Positions 44,549 through 53,153 of a DNA stretch of 64,000 nucleotides are shown here, piece by piece. Positions within the stretch are counted from its first letter, which is position 1. Each line of letters opens with the position of its first letter. Both the position numbers and the translations under genes were made by a program. Source of the DNA: Enterocloster asparagiformis (GTDB taxonomy: Bacteria > Bacillota > Clostridia > Lachnospirales > Lachnospiraceae); assembly GCA_018380885.1 (NCBI GenBank), contig JAGZSY010000018.1, positions 1 through 64,000 on the forward strand, read 5' to 3'. The notes beneath the pieces were generated by a model. It saw only the letters and a program-made list of their open reading frames with translations. It did no database searches and was not told the origin of the DNA.

Positions 44549-46036
44549 ATGAGAGAGATTGGAATTATAATTGACCGGGTGGGAGACTGCCTGTCGCCGA
44601 ATCAGATTGCGGGCCGGATTGGGCGCTTGGCCGGGATGGAGTCCGCGAGGCGGAGGGAAGCTTTGCTGCGCAAGCTGCTGCGCTTGCTGCTGGTGCTCTG
44701 CGAGGTGTCGCTGATTTTGAACATGGCCTCCTGCGGCGGCTCCGCATATAATGGGTTCCAGCTGATCAGGCGAACCGTAATGTTTGAGATCAAACGGGAA
44801 TATGAGTGGGGAGCGCTGGGGCTGACCTTTATCTCCGTGATGTCCCTGGCAGCGCTGGTGGTTCTGGCCGTGAGGCGGGCTCCCTTCCGGACGCTCTGCT
44901 GGATGACCGCTCTGAACATGCTGTTTGCCGTGGGAGCGGTGGGCTTCTATAAAATAAACGAGATGTTTTCGTCTGGATATGGGATTGTACATATGTTGTA
45001 CGGGGCTTATGCTGTAGCCGTCCTGTACGTCGCAGTTTTTGTCACGGCCTTTTTCGGCCGGGCTTATGAGACGGCGCTGGGGATTGGGCGGGAGGAGCGG
45101 GAATACCGCCATAGATTGGAGCGCAACGCGGTCATGGCCCCGTTTGTCCTGGCGCAGATTTTCCTGCTGCTGCTCATGCTGTGGCGGGTGCGCCCCCGCT
45201 CCCTGGAGACAAAGATCATGGTGCTGGTGGTACTGGCGATCGCGGTGCTGCTGCTGTTGCTGACCCTGTGCCGTTCACGGTACGCGGGTTCCATTTCTGC
45301 GGCGGAAGCGATCGGGCTTTTCTATATGGGATATGCAACCGCAGCCAATGGACGGAAGTTTGGATGGATGTTTACGGTGGAAATTGTGATTGTGTTTGCG
45401 CTTTCTATCTGGATAATGGTCCGCCTGAACAGCAGGGCCGGTACAGAAATGGCGGGGGCGCGGCTTGGACGGCCGGAGCGGCTGGTTCACGCAAAGCAGC
45501 CTATCCGCCCGGCGCGCCCAGCTCACCAGGAACAGCCTGGCCGCCCGGCGCGTCCAACTCACCAGGAACAGCCTGGCCGCCCGATGCGCCCGGCTCGCCA
45601 GGAACAGCCTGGCCGCCCGGTGCGTCCAGCTCACCCGGAACAGCCTGGCCGTCCGGTGCGCCCAGCTCGCCCGGAACAGCCTGGCCGCCCGGTGCGCCCA
45701 GCTTATCCGGAACAGCCCGGCCGCTCTGAACGCCCTGCCCGCCCGGTGAATCCGGCGCGCCCGAAACAACCGGTGTGCCCAGCGCCGCCTTGCCGCCCAA
45801 CCTCCCCCGCTCCTTCTCAAACCGCGCCCGCGGGCCGCGTTCCGGCCCCGTCCAGGCCCTCCATGGCCGAATCGGCGGCCGGGACGTCGCCCTCAGCGCT
45901 CCGCGGACAGGGGGCGCAGCCCATTCGCCCGGCCCGGCCGGCCGCCGAGGTAAAGAGCCGATTCTGCACCGAGTGCGGCGCAAAACTGGACGGCGACTCC
46001 CGGTTCTGTCCGGGCTGCGGAAAGAAACGGAGCTAG
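44549..46036 (+). CDS. Polytopic membrane protein with Pro/Arg repeat tail and C-terminal zinc ribbon
   Basis: A 495-residue protein. Residues 1-300 contain six to seven hydrophobic spans (LALLVVLAV-type helices; ILNMASCGGSAYNGF near 57). From about 320 there are six tandem 12-residue repeats of the form PVRPAHPEQPGR, then a Pro/Ala-rich segment, and finally FCTECGAKLDGDSRFCPGCG, a double-CxxC zinc ribbon at the extreme C-terminus. It follows the sigma-factor fusion by 88 bases and may be co-transcribed. Function unknown; the ribbon is presumably cytoplasmic and could bind a partner or nucleic acid. Confidence 0.68.
   Translation: MREIGIIIDRVGDCLSPNQIAGRIGRLAGMESARRREALLRKLLRLLLVLCEVSLILNMASCGGSAYNGFQLIRRTVMFEIKREYEWGALGLTFISVMSLAALVVLAVRRAPFRTLCWMTALNMLFAVGAVGFYKINEMFSSGYGIVHMLYGAYAVAVLYVAVFVTAFFGRAYETALGIGREEREYRHRLERNAVMAPFVLAQIFLLLLMLWRVRPRSLETKIMVLVVLAIAVLLLLLTLCRSRYAGSISAAEAIGLFYMGYATAANGRKFGWMFTVEIVIVFALSIWIMVRLNSRAGTEMAGARLGRPERLVHAKQPIRPARPAHQEQPGRPARPTHQEQPGRPMRPARQEQPGRPVRPAHPEQPGRPVRPARPEQPGRPVRPAYPEQPGRSERPARPVNPARPKQPVCPAPPCRPTSPAPSQTAPAGRVPAPSRPSMAESAAGTSPSALRGQGAQPIRPARPAAEVKSRFCTECGAKLDGDSRFCPGCGKKRS
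45509..45724 (+). repeat. Six 36-bp in-frame repeats (Pro/Arg/Gln-rich)
   Basis: Units start at 45509, 45545, 45581, 45617, 45653 and 45689, each encoding P-x-R-P-A-x-x-E-Q-P-G-R; a degenerate seventh follows. Differences between copies fall mainly in codons 2, 6 and 7. Confidence 0.9.
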
Positions 46037-46103
46037 GCGGGAAACGGAGATTGGCAGGGAGAATCGGAGTCAATGGAACGGAATGAGGAAAGGCGGAACC
46101 GGC

Positions 46104-46132
46104 TGGACAAACCCGGCAATATTTGCTATAGT
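46104..46132 (+). promoter_or_regulatory. Promoter of the cyclophilin gene
   Basis: TGGACA, 17-base spacer, TATAGT, 56 bases before the start codon. Confidence 0.6.
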
Positions 46133-46188
46133 TTAAAAAGACAAAACGGAGCCGGATATCCCGGCCCTCAGCAGAAGGAGAATCGTAT

Positions 46189-46707
46189 ATGAGCAACCCG
46201 ATTGTTACAATTACAATGGAAAACGGAGACGTGATGAAGGCCGAGCTTTACCCGGAGATCGCGCCCAACACGGTCAACAACTTTATCAGCCTGGTAAAAA
46301 AAGGTTTTTATGACGGCCTGATCTTCCACCGCGTCATCCGCGGCTTTATGATCCAGGGCGGCTGTCCCGACGGAAACGGCATGGGCGGCCCCGGCTATAG
46401 CATCAAGGGAGAGTTTAGCCAGAACGGTTTCAAGAACGATCTGAAGCATACCCCGGGCGTGCTGTCCATGGCCCGCTCCATGATGCCCAACTCCGCAGGC
46501 TCCCAGTTCTTTCTCATGCACAAGAACTCCCCCCATCTGGACGGCGCTTACGCCGCTTTCGGCAAGGTGACGGAAGGCCTGGACGTGGTGGACAAGATTG
46601 CCTGCGTGCAGACGGACTACAACGACCGCCCCATGAACCCCCAGAAGATCAGCTCCATGACTGTGGAGACCTTCGGCGTGGATTACCCGGAGCCGGAGAA
46701 GTGCTGA
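46189..46707 (+). CDS. Peptidyl-prolyl cis-trans isomerase (cyclophilin)
   Basis: A 172-residue cytoplasmic cyclophilin that speeds prolyl isomerisation during folding. The core motifs are FHRVIRGFMIQGGCP, MARSMMPNSAGSQFF and AFGKVTEGLDVV, with the catalytic Arg and the Phe/Gln/Phe pocket in place. AGAAGGAGAA precedes the ATG. The GNAT gene begins eight bases after its stop. Confidence 0.93.
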   Translation: MSNPIVTITMENGDVMKAELYPEIAPNTVNNFISLVKKGFYDGLIFHRVIRGFMIQGGCPDGNGMGGPGYSIKGEFSQNGFKNDLKHTPGVLSMARSMMPNSAGSQFFLMHKNSPHLDGAYAAFGKVTEGLDVVDKIACVQTDYNDRPMNPQKISSMTVETFGVDYPEPEKC

Positions 46708-46714
46708 TCCGTCC

Positions 46715-47488
46715 ATGGTAAGAGAGATGGAAGTCCGTGTGGACAATCAGATTCACACGGTCGTCATATCGGATGAACAGGAGGCCCTGCTGGCGGCGCA
46801 AGCTGACGGCAGGGCCGTTATCGGCGTGGAACCGGGGATGGGAGCGGCGCGGATTGAAGCGGCCCGCTACATCATCCCCGGCTGGGAGTTTGCCACCGTG
46901 GAGCTGGCTGAGCTGGTGCTGAGAAGGCACCTGGGGCTGCCCTGGAATATCGCCAGGACGGAGCGCCTGACGATCCGGGAGCTGACGGCCGGGGACATAG
47001 ACCAGATTCCCGGCGGCGAGCTGGAGGAAGAGGAAGCGCTGTTTGGTGATCCGCAAAAGCTGCCGGCTTACATCGAAAGCCAATACGGGTTTTACGAGTA
47101 CGGCACCTGGGCCCTTCTGGGCCGTAGCCACGGACGCCTGGTGGGGCTGGCGGGGGTGAGCCAGCTGCGCCTGCCGCCGCTTCTGGAGCAGCGGTTAAAC
47201 GATTTCATTGCGAAAAATTGTCCCGGCCAGCCCTTCCTGGAGCTGGGCTACCACATATTCCGTCCCTACCGCCGCAGAGGCTATGCCCTGGAAGCCTGCC
47301 GGGAGATTTCCGACTACGCCCGCCAGGTGCTGTGCTGCCGCGTCTGCGCGGTGATCGCCCAAGAAAACAAGGCTTCCCGCCGGGTGGCGGAAAGCCTTGG
47401 AATGAAGCCGCTGTCCCAGAGCGGCGAATTTATGGAAACAGGTAGCGGATCATCTGAACCGCTGCTTCTTTACGCGGAGACCCGCTGA
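46715..47488 (+). CDS. GNAT-family acetyltransferase with extra N-terminal domain
   Basis: A 257-residue protein. The C-terminal 160 residues are a GNAT domain (RLTIRELTAGDID, FLELGYHIFRPYRRRGYALEA as two parts of the acetyl-CoA site, and VCAVIAQENKASRRVAESLG). The first 90 residues (VDNQIHTVVISDEQEALLAA, YIIPGWEFATVELAELVLRR) form a separate small domain also seen beside HAD-type domains. Start 46715 or 46727. The 3' end overlaps the opposing gene at 47430 by 59 bases. Substrate unknown. Confidence 0.75.
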   Translation: MVREMEVRVDNQIHTVVISDEQEALLAAQADGRAVIGVEPGMGAARIEAARYIIPGWEFATVELAELVLRRHLGLPWNIARTERLTIRELTAGDIDQIPGGELEEEEALFGDPQKLPAYIESQYGFYEYGTWALLGRSHGRLVGLAGVSQLRLPPLLEQRLNDFIAKNCPGQPFLELGYHIFRPYRRRGYALEACREISDYARQVLCCRVCAVIAQENKASRRVAESLGMKPLSQSGEFMETGSGSSEPLLLYAETR

Positions 47489-48098
47489 TCACAGCCAGGT
47501 AGGGCGGGTCCATGACGATGCCGGTGATCTCCTGAAAGCGGGTGCCCTCCAGGGACACGGCGGCCGGGATCATACGGCCCTCGGAATCGGCGGCGCCGTA
47601 CATGTCGGACTCAAGGGCGCTGTACAACTCGGCTGGGAGCAGCTCGCTTAAATCCGCGAAGGCGTCTGCTCCGGCGTAGTGGTCGATGGAATCGCGGTCC
47701 GCGATGATCACGTCCAGTCCCTTGCTGGCCACCAGGGCGCTGATTTTGGCCATGGAGGCGTAGCCGTACTCGGAGATGTTGTCGCCGTAGGTGGCCATCA
47801 GGCCGGTGTTGATCTCAATAATATCCTTTTTGCCGCAGCCCAGGACCTCCCGCAGGTCGGCTTCCAGCTGCTCCGTGCTGCTGGTCTCCCCGGAGTGGTC
47901 GTTGATGACGGCGAGGGACAGCCGGGTGGTGAAGCTCTGGCGGTAAACGGCGTTGCCCACAACGCTGATCAGGGCGATCACCACCGCCACGGCGGCCAGG
48001 TGGAACTTATAGTATTCCCAGATGTACCAGATTTTGTCCCTGGCACTCATGTGTTTTAATTTCTCTCTTTCTATAGAAGCTTTTTCTTTTAAAGACAT
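47430..48098 (-). CDS. Single-span membrane protein with extracytoplasmic domain, unknown
   Basis: A 222-residue protein: charged cytoplasmic N-terminus, one span near 38-56 (AAVAVVIALISVVGNAVY), then an outside domain (TRLSLAVINDHSGETSSTEQ, LDVIIADRDSIDHYAGADAF) that resembles part of a solute-binding-protein fold. GGGGAGA precedes the ATG. Its last 20 codons overlap the end of the GNAT gene in the opposite direction. I do not recognise the family. Confidence 0.65.
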   Translation of the reverse strand: MSLKEKASIEREKLKHMSARDKIWYIWEYYKFHLAAVAVVIALISVVGNAVYRQSFTTRLSLAVINDHSGETSSTEQLEADLREVLGCGKKDIIEINTGLMATYGDNISEYGYASMAKISALVASKGLDVIIADRDSIDHYAGADAFADLSELLPAELYSALESDMYGAADSEGRMIPAAVSLEGTRFQEITGIVMDPPYLAVISGSPRKEAAVQMIRYLFP

Positions 48099-48215
48099 GA
48101 CGATCTCCCCTTTTTGGCAATATCACGGTGCATGTCCTATCATAACACAATTTTGCCGCTGTGTTCCATAAATTTTTTATGAAATGTGGGTGGGCTGCGA
48201 AATGGAACTGGCACG

Positions 48216-48243
48216 TTGCATTTTCCCCGCAGTTTGATATAAT
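48216..48243 (+). promoter_or_regulatory. Promoter of the YesL-like gene
   Basis: TTGCAT, 16-base spacer, TATAAT, 47 bases before the start codon. Confidence 0.65.
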
Positions 48244-48290
48244 AACTGGTAAAGATATTTAACACTGACTGAGAAAGTAGAGGACATGCT

Positions 48291-49034
48291 ATGCTGCAGG
48301 GCTTATTTAACTATGACAATCCGGTGTGGAGATTTATCGGCAAGCTGGGCGATCTGATCATTTTGAACATTCTCTGGATCATCTGCTCTCTGCCAATTTT
48401 TACCATCGGGGCCTCCACCACAGCCGTATATTATGTGACGCTGAAAATGGTGCGGGATGAGGAGGATTCCACGATCAAGTCCTTTTTCCGCTCTTTTAAG
48501 AGCAATTTCAAACAGGCCACTGTGATCTGGCTGATCCTGCTGGTTGCCGGCGGTGTGCTGGCCTTTGATTTCTGGTTTTTCACCACAGGCCAGATGAATT
48601 TGAGCAGCAATGTAAAGACGGTGATGATGGCGGTTTTCGGCGGCTTTCTGCTGGTCCTGTCCTTTATCTTCACCTATGTGTTCCCGCTGCAGGCGCGGTT
48701 TTATAATCCTGTGAAGCGGACACTGTTCAACGCGTTTTTCATGTCCATCCGCCACCTGATCCAGACCGTCGGCATTCTGGCCACGGATGTGCTGATCGTG
48801 TTCGGCTCCTACATGGCCCTGTTCTACATGCCCCAGGCCGCCCTGTTGATGATGCTGTTCGGCATGCCCCTGGTGGCCTTTGTGAACTCCTATTTCCTGG
48901 CGTCGATTTTCAAGCGATACATGCCAAAGGATGAAGAGCAGCACGGCGACGGCATGAAGCCGCTGTTCGAGGATGAGGACGAGGAAACCCTGGCCGCCAT
49001 CAGGAGCCTGAAGGGCGAGGATGTGGAAAAATAA
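48291..49034 (+). CDS. YesL-family (DUF624) membrane protein
   Basis: A 247-residue protein with five to six spans. It opens with GLFNYDNPVWRFIGKLGDLI and LWIICSLPIFTIGASTTAVY, the DUF624/YesL signature. YesL-like proteins usually sit beside sugar ABC importers and YesMN sensors; their function is not known. Here the gene stands alone under its own promoter and terminator, 5.5 kb from the sugar locus. An acidic tail (FEDEDEETLAAIRSL) ends it. Confidence 0.85.
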   Translation: MLQGLFNYDNPVWRFIGKLGDLIILNILWIICSLPIFTIGASTTAVYYVTLKMVRDEEDSTIKSFFRSFKSNFKQATVIWLILLVAGGVLAFDFWFFTTGQMNLSSNVKTVMMAVFGGFLLVLSFIFTYVFPLQARFYNPVKRTLFNAFFMSIRHLIQTVGILATDVLIVFGSYMALFYMPQAALLMMLFGMPLVAFVNSYFLASIFKRYMPKDEEQHGDGMKPLFEDEDEETLAAIRSLKGEDVEK

Positions 49035-49052
49035 CGGTTATTGCGAAAAACG

Positions 49053-49086
49053 ATCCCCTGGGGCCGATGCGGACCAGGGGATTTTG
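49053..49086 (+). terminator. Terminator after the YesL-like gene
   Basis: ATCCCCTGG (49053-49061) pairs with CCAGGGGAT (49074-49082), then TTT. Confidence 0.7.
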
Positions 49087-49153
49087 CATATGGGAAAAGC
49101 GGCCCAGGCCAAGGGCATTTTGACCAAAAACGCAGGTAACTTAAATTTTCCAC

Positions 49154-49182
49154 TTGCTATTTCCGCGAAAGTAATGTATACA
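49154..49182 (+). promoter_or_regulatory. Promoter of ispE
   Basis: TTGCTA, 17-base spacer, TATACA; a second TATAAT lies eight bases downstream. Confidence 0.5.
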
Positions 49183-49302
49183 ATATAATGTATAATAAAA
49201 ACAGGAATACATACAAAATACAATTTCCAGATTGTTCCGGTTCCGCTCCTGGCGGCCGGAAGCATTTTCAGAGTTTTAGATATTACACACAGAGAAGGGA
49301 AT

Positions 49303-50205
49303 GTGAAGGGAATGATTACACATTTGCGGCTGAAGGCCTACGGGAAGATCAACTTAGGGCTGGACGTGCTGGGGAGGCGTGAGGACGGGTACCACGAGGT
49401 GCGGATGATCATGCAGACGGTACGCCTGCACGACAGCATCGACCTGTACCGCACAAAGGAGCCGGGCATCCGCCTGGAGACCAACCTGTACTACCTGCCC
49501 ACCAATGAACAGAATCTTGCCTACCGGGCCGCGCGGCTTTTGATGGACGAGTTCGGCATCCGTGAGGGGGTTTCCATGCAGCTGCGCAAGTTCATCCCCG
49601 TGTCCGCGGGTATGGCGGGGGGCAGCACGGACGCCGCTTCCGTGCTGTTCGGCGTGAACAAGATGTTCGGTCTGGGGCTGAGCCTGAGGGAGCTGATGGA
49701 GCGGGGCGTGACCCTGGGCGCGGATATTCCCTACTGTCTGATGCGGGGAACCGCCCTGTCCGAGGGTATCGGTGAGAAATTGACCGCGCTTCCGCCCGTT
49801 CCCCAGTGCCAGGTGCTGATCGCCAAGCCGGGGATCAGCGTGTCCACCAAGGTGGTCTATGAGGCGCTGGACGCCATGAAGCTTATGCCGGAACAGCATC
49901 CGGACATCGACGGTATGATCAGGGCGATCCGGGACAAGGATTTGCACCGGGTGGCGGGAAAATTCGGCAATGTGCTGGAGCTGGTCACGGCGGGCAAATA
50001 CCCGGTGATCGGCCAGATCGAGCAGGCCATGATGGCCTGCGGCGCGGAAAACGCTATGATGAGCGGCAGCGGTCCCACGGTGTTCGGCCTGTTTACCAAC
50101 CCGCGGGCCGCGGAGGCGGCCTACGAGGCGCTGCGCTTCGGAACCTACGCCAAGCTGGCGAAGCAGGTTTATCTGACAGGATTTTACAACGTGAAACGAG
50201 ATTAA
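49303..50205 (+). CDS. ispE: 4-diphosphocytidyl-2-C-methyl-D-erythritol kinase
   Basis: A 300-residue GHMP kinase of the MEP isoprenoid pathway. KINLGLDVLGRREDGYHEV at the start, PVSAGMAGGSTDAASVL as ATP loop and SGSGPTVFGLF near the end are typical. The start is uncertain: GTG 49303 or ATG 49312, both near GAAGGG runs. The GntR gene follows 18 bases later, so the two probably share a transcript. Confidence 0.93.
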   Translation: MKGMITHLRLKAYGKINLGLDVLGRREDGYHEVRMIMQTVRLHDSIDLYRTKEPGIRLETNLYYLPTNEQNLAYRAARLLMDEFGIREGVSMQLRKFIPVSAGMAGGSTDAASVLFGVNKMFGLGLSLRELMERGVTLGADIPYCLMRGTALSEGIGEKLTALPPVPQCQVLIAKPGISVSTKVVYEALDAMKLMPEQHPDIDGMIRAIRDKDLHRVAGKFGNVLELVTAGKYPVIGQIEQAMMACGAENAMMSGSGPTVFGLFTNPRAAEAAYEALRFGTYAKLAKQVYLTGFYNVKRD

Positions 50206-50223
50206 ATACAGGAGGCCAAGTTG

Positions 50224-50925
50224 ATGGAGAACGATTTTAAAGTAAATATGAACGAATATCTTCCGCTGCGCGACGTGGTGTTCAACACCCTTCGCCAGGC
50301 GATATTAAAAGGCGAGCTGGCCCCGGGCGAGCGCCTGATGGAGATTCAGCTGGCCGAGAAGCTGGGCGTGAGCCGTACGCCCATCCGCGAGGCCATCCGC
50401 AAGCTGGAGCTGGAAGGGCTGGTGCTGATGATTCCCCGCAAGGGCGCGGAGGTGGCCAAGATATCGGAGAAGAGCCTGCGGGACGTGCTGGAGGTGCGCC
50501 GTTCCCTGGAGGAGCTGGCCATTGAGCTGGCCTGCCAGCGCATGACCGAGGATGAGCTGTTCCAGCTGGAACAGGCCCAGGCCGCGTTCAGCAGCGCCAT
50601 TGCCAGGGGCGTGGCCATGCCCATCGCGGAGACGGACGAGCACTACCACGATATCATTTACCAGGGAACCTACAACGACAAGCTGGTGCAGATGTTGAAT
50701 AACCTGCGGGAGCAGATGTACCGCTACCGTTTGGAATATATTAAGGACGAGGACAAGCGCCAGGTGCTTCTGGTGGAGCACGAGCACATTCTGGCGGCCC
50801 TGAAAGGGCGCAATATCGCGGAGGCCAAGACGGCCATGCGGGAGCATATCGACAACCAGGAGATCACGGTGTCGCGGAACATTAAGGAGCAGGAACAGGA
50901 GCAGTCGGTGCGGGGGAGAAAATGA
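50224..50925 (+). CDS. GntR-family regulator (FCD subfamily)
   Basis: A 233-residue repressor. Residues 12-75 form the winged helix (LRQAILKGELAPGERLMEIQ, LGVSRTPIREAIRKLELEGL), and the rest is an all-helical FCD ligand domain with metal-type residues (TDEHYHDIIYQ, HEHILAALKG, REHIDNQ). AGGAGG precedes ATG 50224. Downstream of ispE and overlapping the next small gene by four bases. Effector unknown. Confidence 0.88.
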   Translation: MENDFKVNMNEYLPLRDVVFNTLRQAILKGELAPGERLMEIQLAEKLGVSRTPIREAIRKLELEGLVLMIPRKGAEVAKISEKSLRDVLEVRRSLEELAIELACQRMTEDELFQLEQAQAAFSSAIARGVAMPIAETDEHYHDIIYQGTYNDKLVQMLNNLREQMYRYRLEYIKDEDKRQVLLVEHEHILAALKGRNIAEAKTAMREHIDNQEITVSRNIKEQEQEQSVRGRK

Positions 50926-51128
50926 TGGAAGAGAAAAATTTTAAGGAGCGTTATCTTGCAGGGGAGATCCCCTTTGAGGAGATCGACCGCTATATCAGCA
51001 TCTGGAACAACAGCGACGATCCCAGGACGCTGGCCCAGTTTCTGGGTTTAAACGCCAGGGAGGAGGACGTCTGGATCGACGTCAGCGACGAGGCGTTGGA
51101 GGAGCTTCTGGAGAGCCAGAAGAAATAA
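50922..51128 (+). CDS. 68-residue acidic protein, unknown
   Basis: A small acidic protein (ERYLAGEIPFEEIDRYISIW, then NAREEDVWIDVSDEALEELL). Its ATG overlaps the stop of the GntR gene (ATGA), which supports it as a real, coupled gene. No known motif. Confidence 0.68.
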   Translation: MMEEKNFKERYLAGEIPFEEIDRYISIWNNSDDPRTLAQFLGLNAREEDVWIDVSDEALEELLESQKK

Positions 51129-51130
51129 CG

Positions 51131-51181
51131 TAAAAGGCGCAGGAGGCCGGACGCATTTGCCCGGCCCTCTGCGCTTTTTCT
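51131..51181 (+). terminator. Terminator after the ispE operon
   Basis: GGCGCAGGAGGCCGG pairs with CCGGCCCTCTGCGC, followed by TTTTT. Confidence 0.8.
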
Positions 51182-51207
51182 CCGTCTGCGTGCGCGCCCG
51201 CCGCGGA

Positions 51208-51882
51208 TTATTTTCCGCCGTCCGACCGGTCCTTGCCCAGGCCCAAAAGCTCGGCCAGCCGGAAGCGCACCTGCACCCGGGGCTTGCCGGTCTCATGGCC
51301 GGTCCGCTGGCTTTCCGGCAGCAGGGCCTCGTAATCCTCGTCCGGGATCAGGGCTTTGAGGGTTTCGCGGGAGGTCTCAGGGACCACGGCGTTCATGGCA
51401 TCCGTGTAGCACAGCGGCGGATAGAGCACGCACCACCAGTTGTGCCCGCGGCCGCTTCCGATGGTGATCCTGGCCGCGTCGTATGTACCGCAGGGGAATA
51501 CCATGTCCCCGTAAGCTTTGGTGGGAAAGTAGTCCCGGGCCAGCTCCAGAGTCACAGGGTAATCCTTTCCACGGGAGACCAGGTAGCTGTGGGCCATGTC
51601 CTCGATGGCTTCGCGGTTGTCCAGCAGCCATCCGGCCGTCTGGGCCTTGGTGGCGCTGTCGCCCAGATTGCGGCTGACATAATCGATCACCAGACCCTTC
51701 ACCTCCAGCTTGAGCTGCTGGTCCTCGTCGCTGTCACTATTTGCCAGAATATGGAAACGAAGGATTTCCGGCGCTATGCGGGCCGCCAGGGCCTCGCCGC
51801 CCTGCTGTCTCGCGGACATGGCGATTAAAAATGCGGTAAAAAAGCAAAGTGCGCTGACGCACAGGCTGACTCTATACTTCAT
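51208..51882 (-). CDS. spoIIR: Stage II sporulation protein R
   Basis: A 224-residue exported signalling protein made in the forespore that triggers SpoIIGA processing of pro-sigma-E in the mother cell. A signal anchor (LCVSALCFFTAFLIAMSAR) is followed by ILRFHILANSDSDEDQQLKL and GSGRGHNWWCVLYPPLCY, both diagnostic. Its presence indicates an endospore-former. Transcribed opposite to ddl from a shared 170-base region. Confidence 0.92.
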   Translation of the reverse strand: MKYRVSLCVSALCFFTAFLIAMSARQQGGEALAARIAPEILRFHILANSDSDEDQQLKLEVKGLVIDYVSRNLGDSATKAQTAGWLLDNREAIEDMAHSYLVSRGKDYPVTLELARDYFPTKAYGDMVFPCGTYDAARITIGSGRGHNWWCVLYPPLCYTDAMNAVVPETSRETLKALIPDEDYEALLPESQRTGHETGKPRVQVRFRLAELLGLGKDRSDGGK

Positions 51883-51933
51883 GATGATATACCTCCCATC
51901 GGATTGCCGACATATAAAACAAAATCAATGCTG

Positions 51934-51961
51934 TTGTAATTATTGACACATATGGTATAAT
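51934..51961 (+). promoter_or_regulatory. Promoter of ddl
   Basis: TTGTAA, 16-base spacer, TATAAT, about 95 bases before the start codon. Confidence 0.55.
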
Positions 51962-52054
51962 GTAAACACTGCGGAAGAATATATTGTGTTTCAGTATTTT
52001 TTCCGGATGGATTTACATATTCATATTTTAAAAGCAAGTCATGAGGAGAGAATC

Positions 52055-53116
52055 ATGGGTAGAATCAGAGTGGCGGTTTTATTTGGCGGGCAGTCGTCGG
52101 AGCACGTTGTGTCCTGTATGTCCGCGGCCAATGTCATAGACCGCATCGATAAAGAAAAATACGAGCTGCTGCTGATCGGCATCACCGAGCAGGGGCATTG
52201 GATTAAGACGGAGAGCGTGGAGGATATCCGCAGCGGAAGCTGGACGGAGGGGACGGTGAGCGCGGTGATCTCGCCGGACGCCACGGAGAAATGTGTGATC
52301 CTGATGGACGGGGACTCGGCCCGGCGCGTGCCGGTGGACGTGGTGTTCCCTGTGCTCCACGGGCTCTACGGGGAGGACGGAACCGTGCAGGGGCTGCTGG
52401 AGCTGGCGAAGATTCCCTATGTGGGCTGCGGCGTGCTGGCATCCGCTGTTTCCATGGATAAGCTTTACACCAAGGTCATAGTGGACGATCTGGGCGTGCG
52501 CCAGGCGGCGTACGAGCCGGTGCTGCGGGAACAGCTGGCCTGCATGGATGAGGTCGTAAAGCGGGTGGAGGGCCACTTCTCCTACCCGGTATTTATTAAA
52601 CCCTCCAACGCCGGCTCATCCCGGGGCGTCAGCAAGGCGGAGAACCGCGGCGAGCTGGAGTCCGGGCTGCGGGAGGCGGCGCGCCACGACCGCAAGATAC
52701 TGGTGGAGGAGACCATTGCGGGCCGGGAGGTGGAGTGCGCTGTATTCGGCGGAGGCGGCGAGGAGATCGTGGCCTCCGGCGTGGGCGAAATTCTGGCCGC
52801 GGCGGAATTTTACGACTTTGAGGCCAAGTACTACAACGAGGAGTCCCGGACCGTGACGGACCCCGAGCTGCCCGGGGATGCCGCGGAGCAGATTCGCCGG
52901 ACGGCTGTCTCCGTATTCCGCGCGGTGGACGGCTACGGCCTGGCGCGGGTGGATTTCTTTGTGAAGGATGATGGGGAAGTTGTATTTAACGAGATCAACA
53001 CGATGCCCGGATTCACGGCCATCAGCATGTACCCCATGCTGTGGGAGGCCAGGGGCGTGAGCAAGGAAGCTCTGGTGGAGAAGCTGATTGCCCACGGTCT
53101 CAGGCGCTTTGCCTGA
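52055..53116 (+). CDS. ddl: D-alanine--D-alanine ligase
   Basis: A 353-residue ATP-grasp enzyme that makes D-Ala-D-Ala for peptidoglycan. VAVLFGGQSSEHVVS at the start, HGLYGEDGTVQGLLEL, KPSNAGSSRGVSK and FNEINTMPGFT are present. The omega-loop has FYDFEAKY with Tyr, as in D-Ala-D-Ala ligases rather than VanA-type lactate ligases. ATG 52055 with GGAGAG upstream is preferred to an in-frame start at 51986. The next gene begins 37 bases later. Confidence 0.92.
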   Translation: MGRIRVAVLFGGQSSEHVVSCMSAANVIDRIDKEKYELLLIGITEQGHWIKTESVEDIRSGSWTEGTVSAVISPDATEKCVILMDGDSARRVPVDVVFPVLHGLYGEDGTVQGLLELAKIPYVGCGVLASAVSMDKLYTKVIVDDLGVRQAAYEPVLREQLACMDEVVKRVEGHFSYPVFIKPSNAGSSRGVSKAENRGELESGLREAARHDRKILVEETIAGREVECAVFGGGGEEIVASGVGEILAAAEFYDFEAKYYNEESRTVTDPELPGDAAEQIRRTAVSVFRAVDGYGLARVDFFVKDDGEVVFNEINTMPGFTAISMYPMLWEARGVSKEALVEKLIAHGLRRFA

Positions 53117-53153
53117 TCCGGCGAACGGATGGATAAAGGAAGGATACAGAAGC

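Noticed and set aside
45509..45724. CRISPR-like 36-bp periodicity
   Set aside because: Units are directly adjacent with no spacers and stay in frame within a membrane protein gene.
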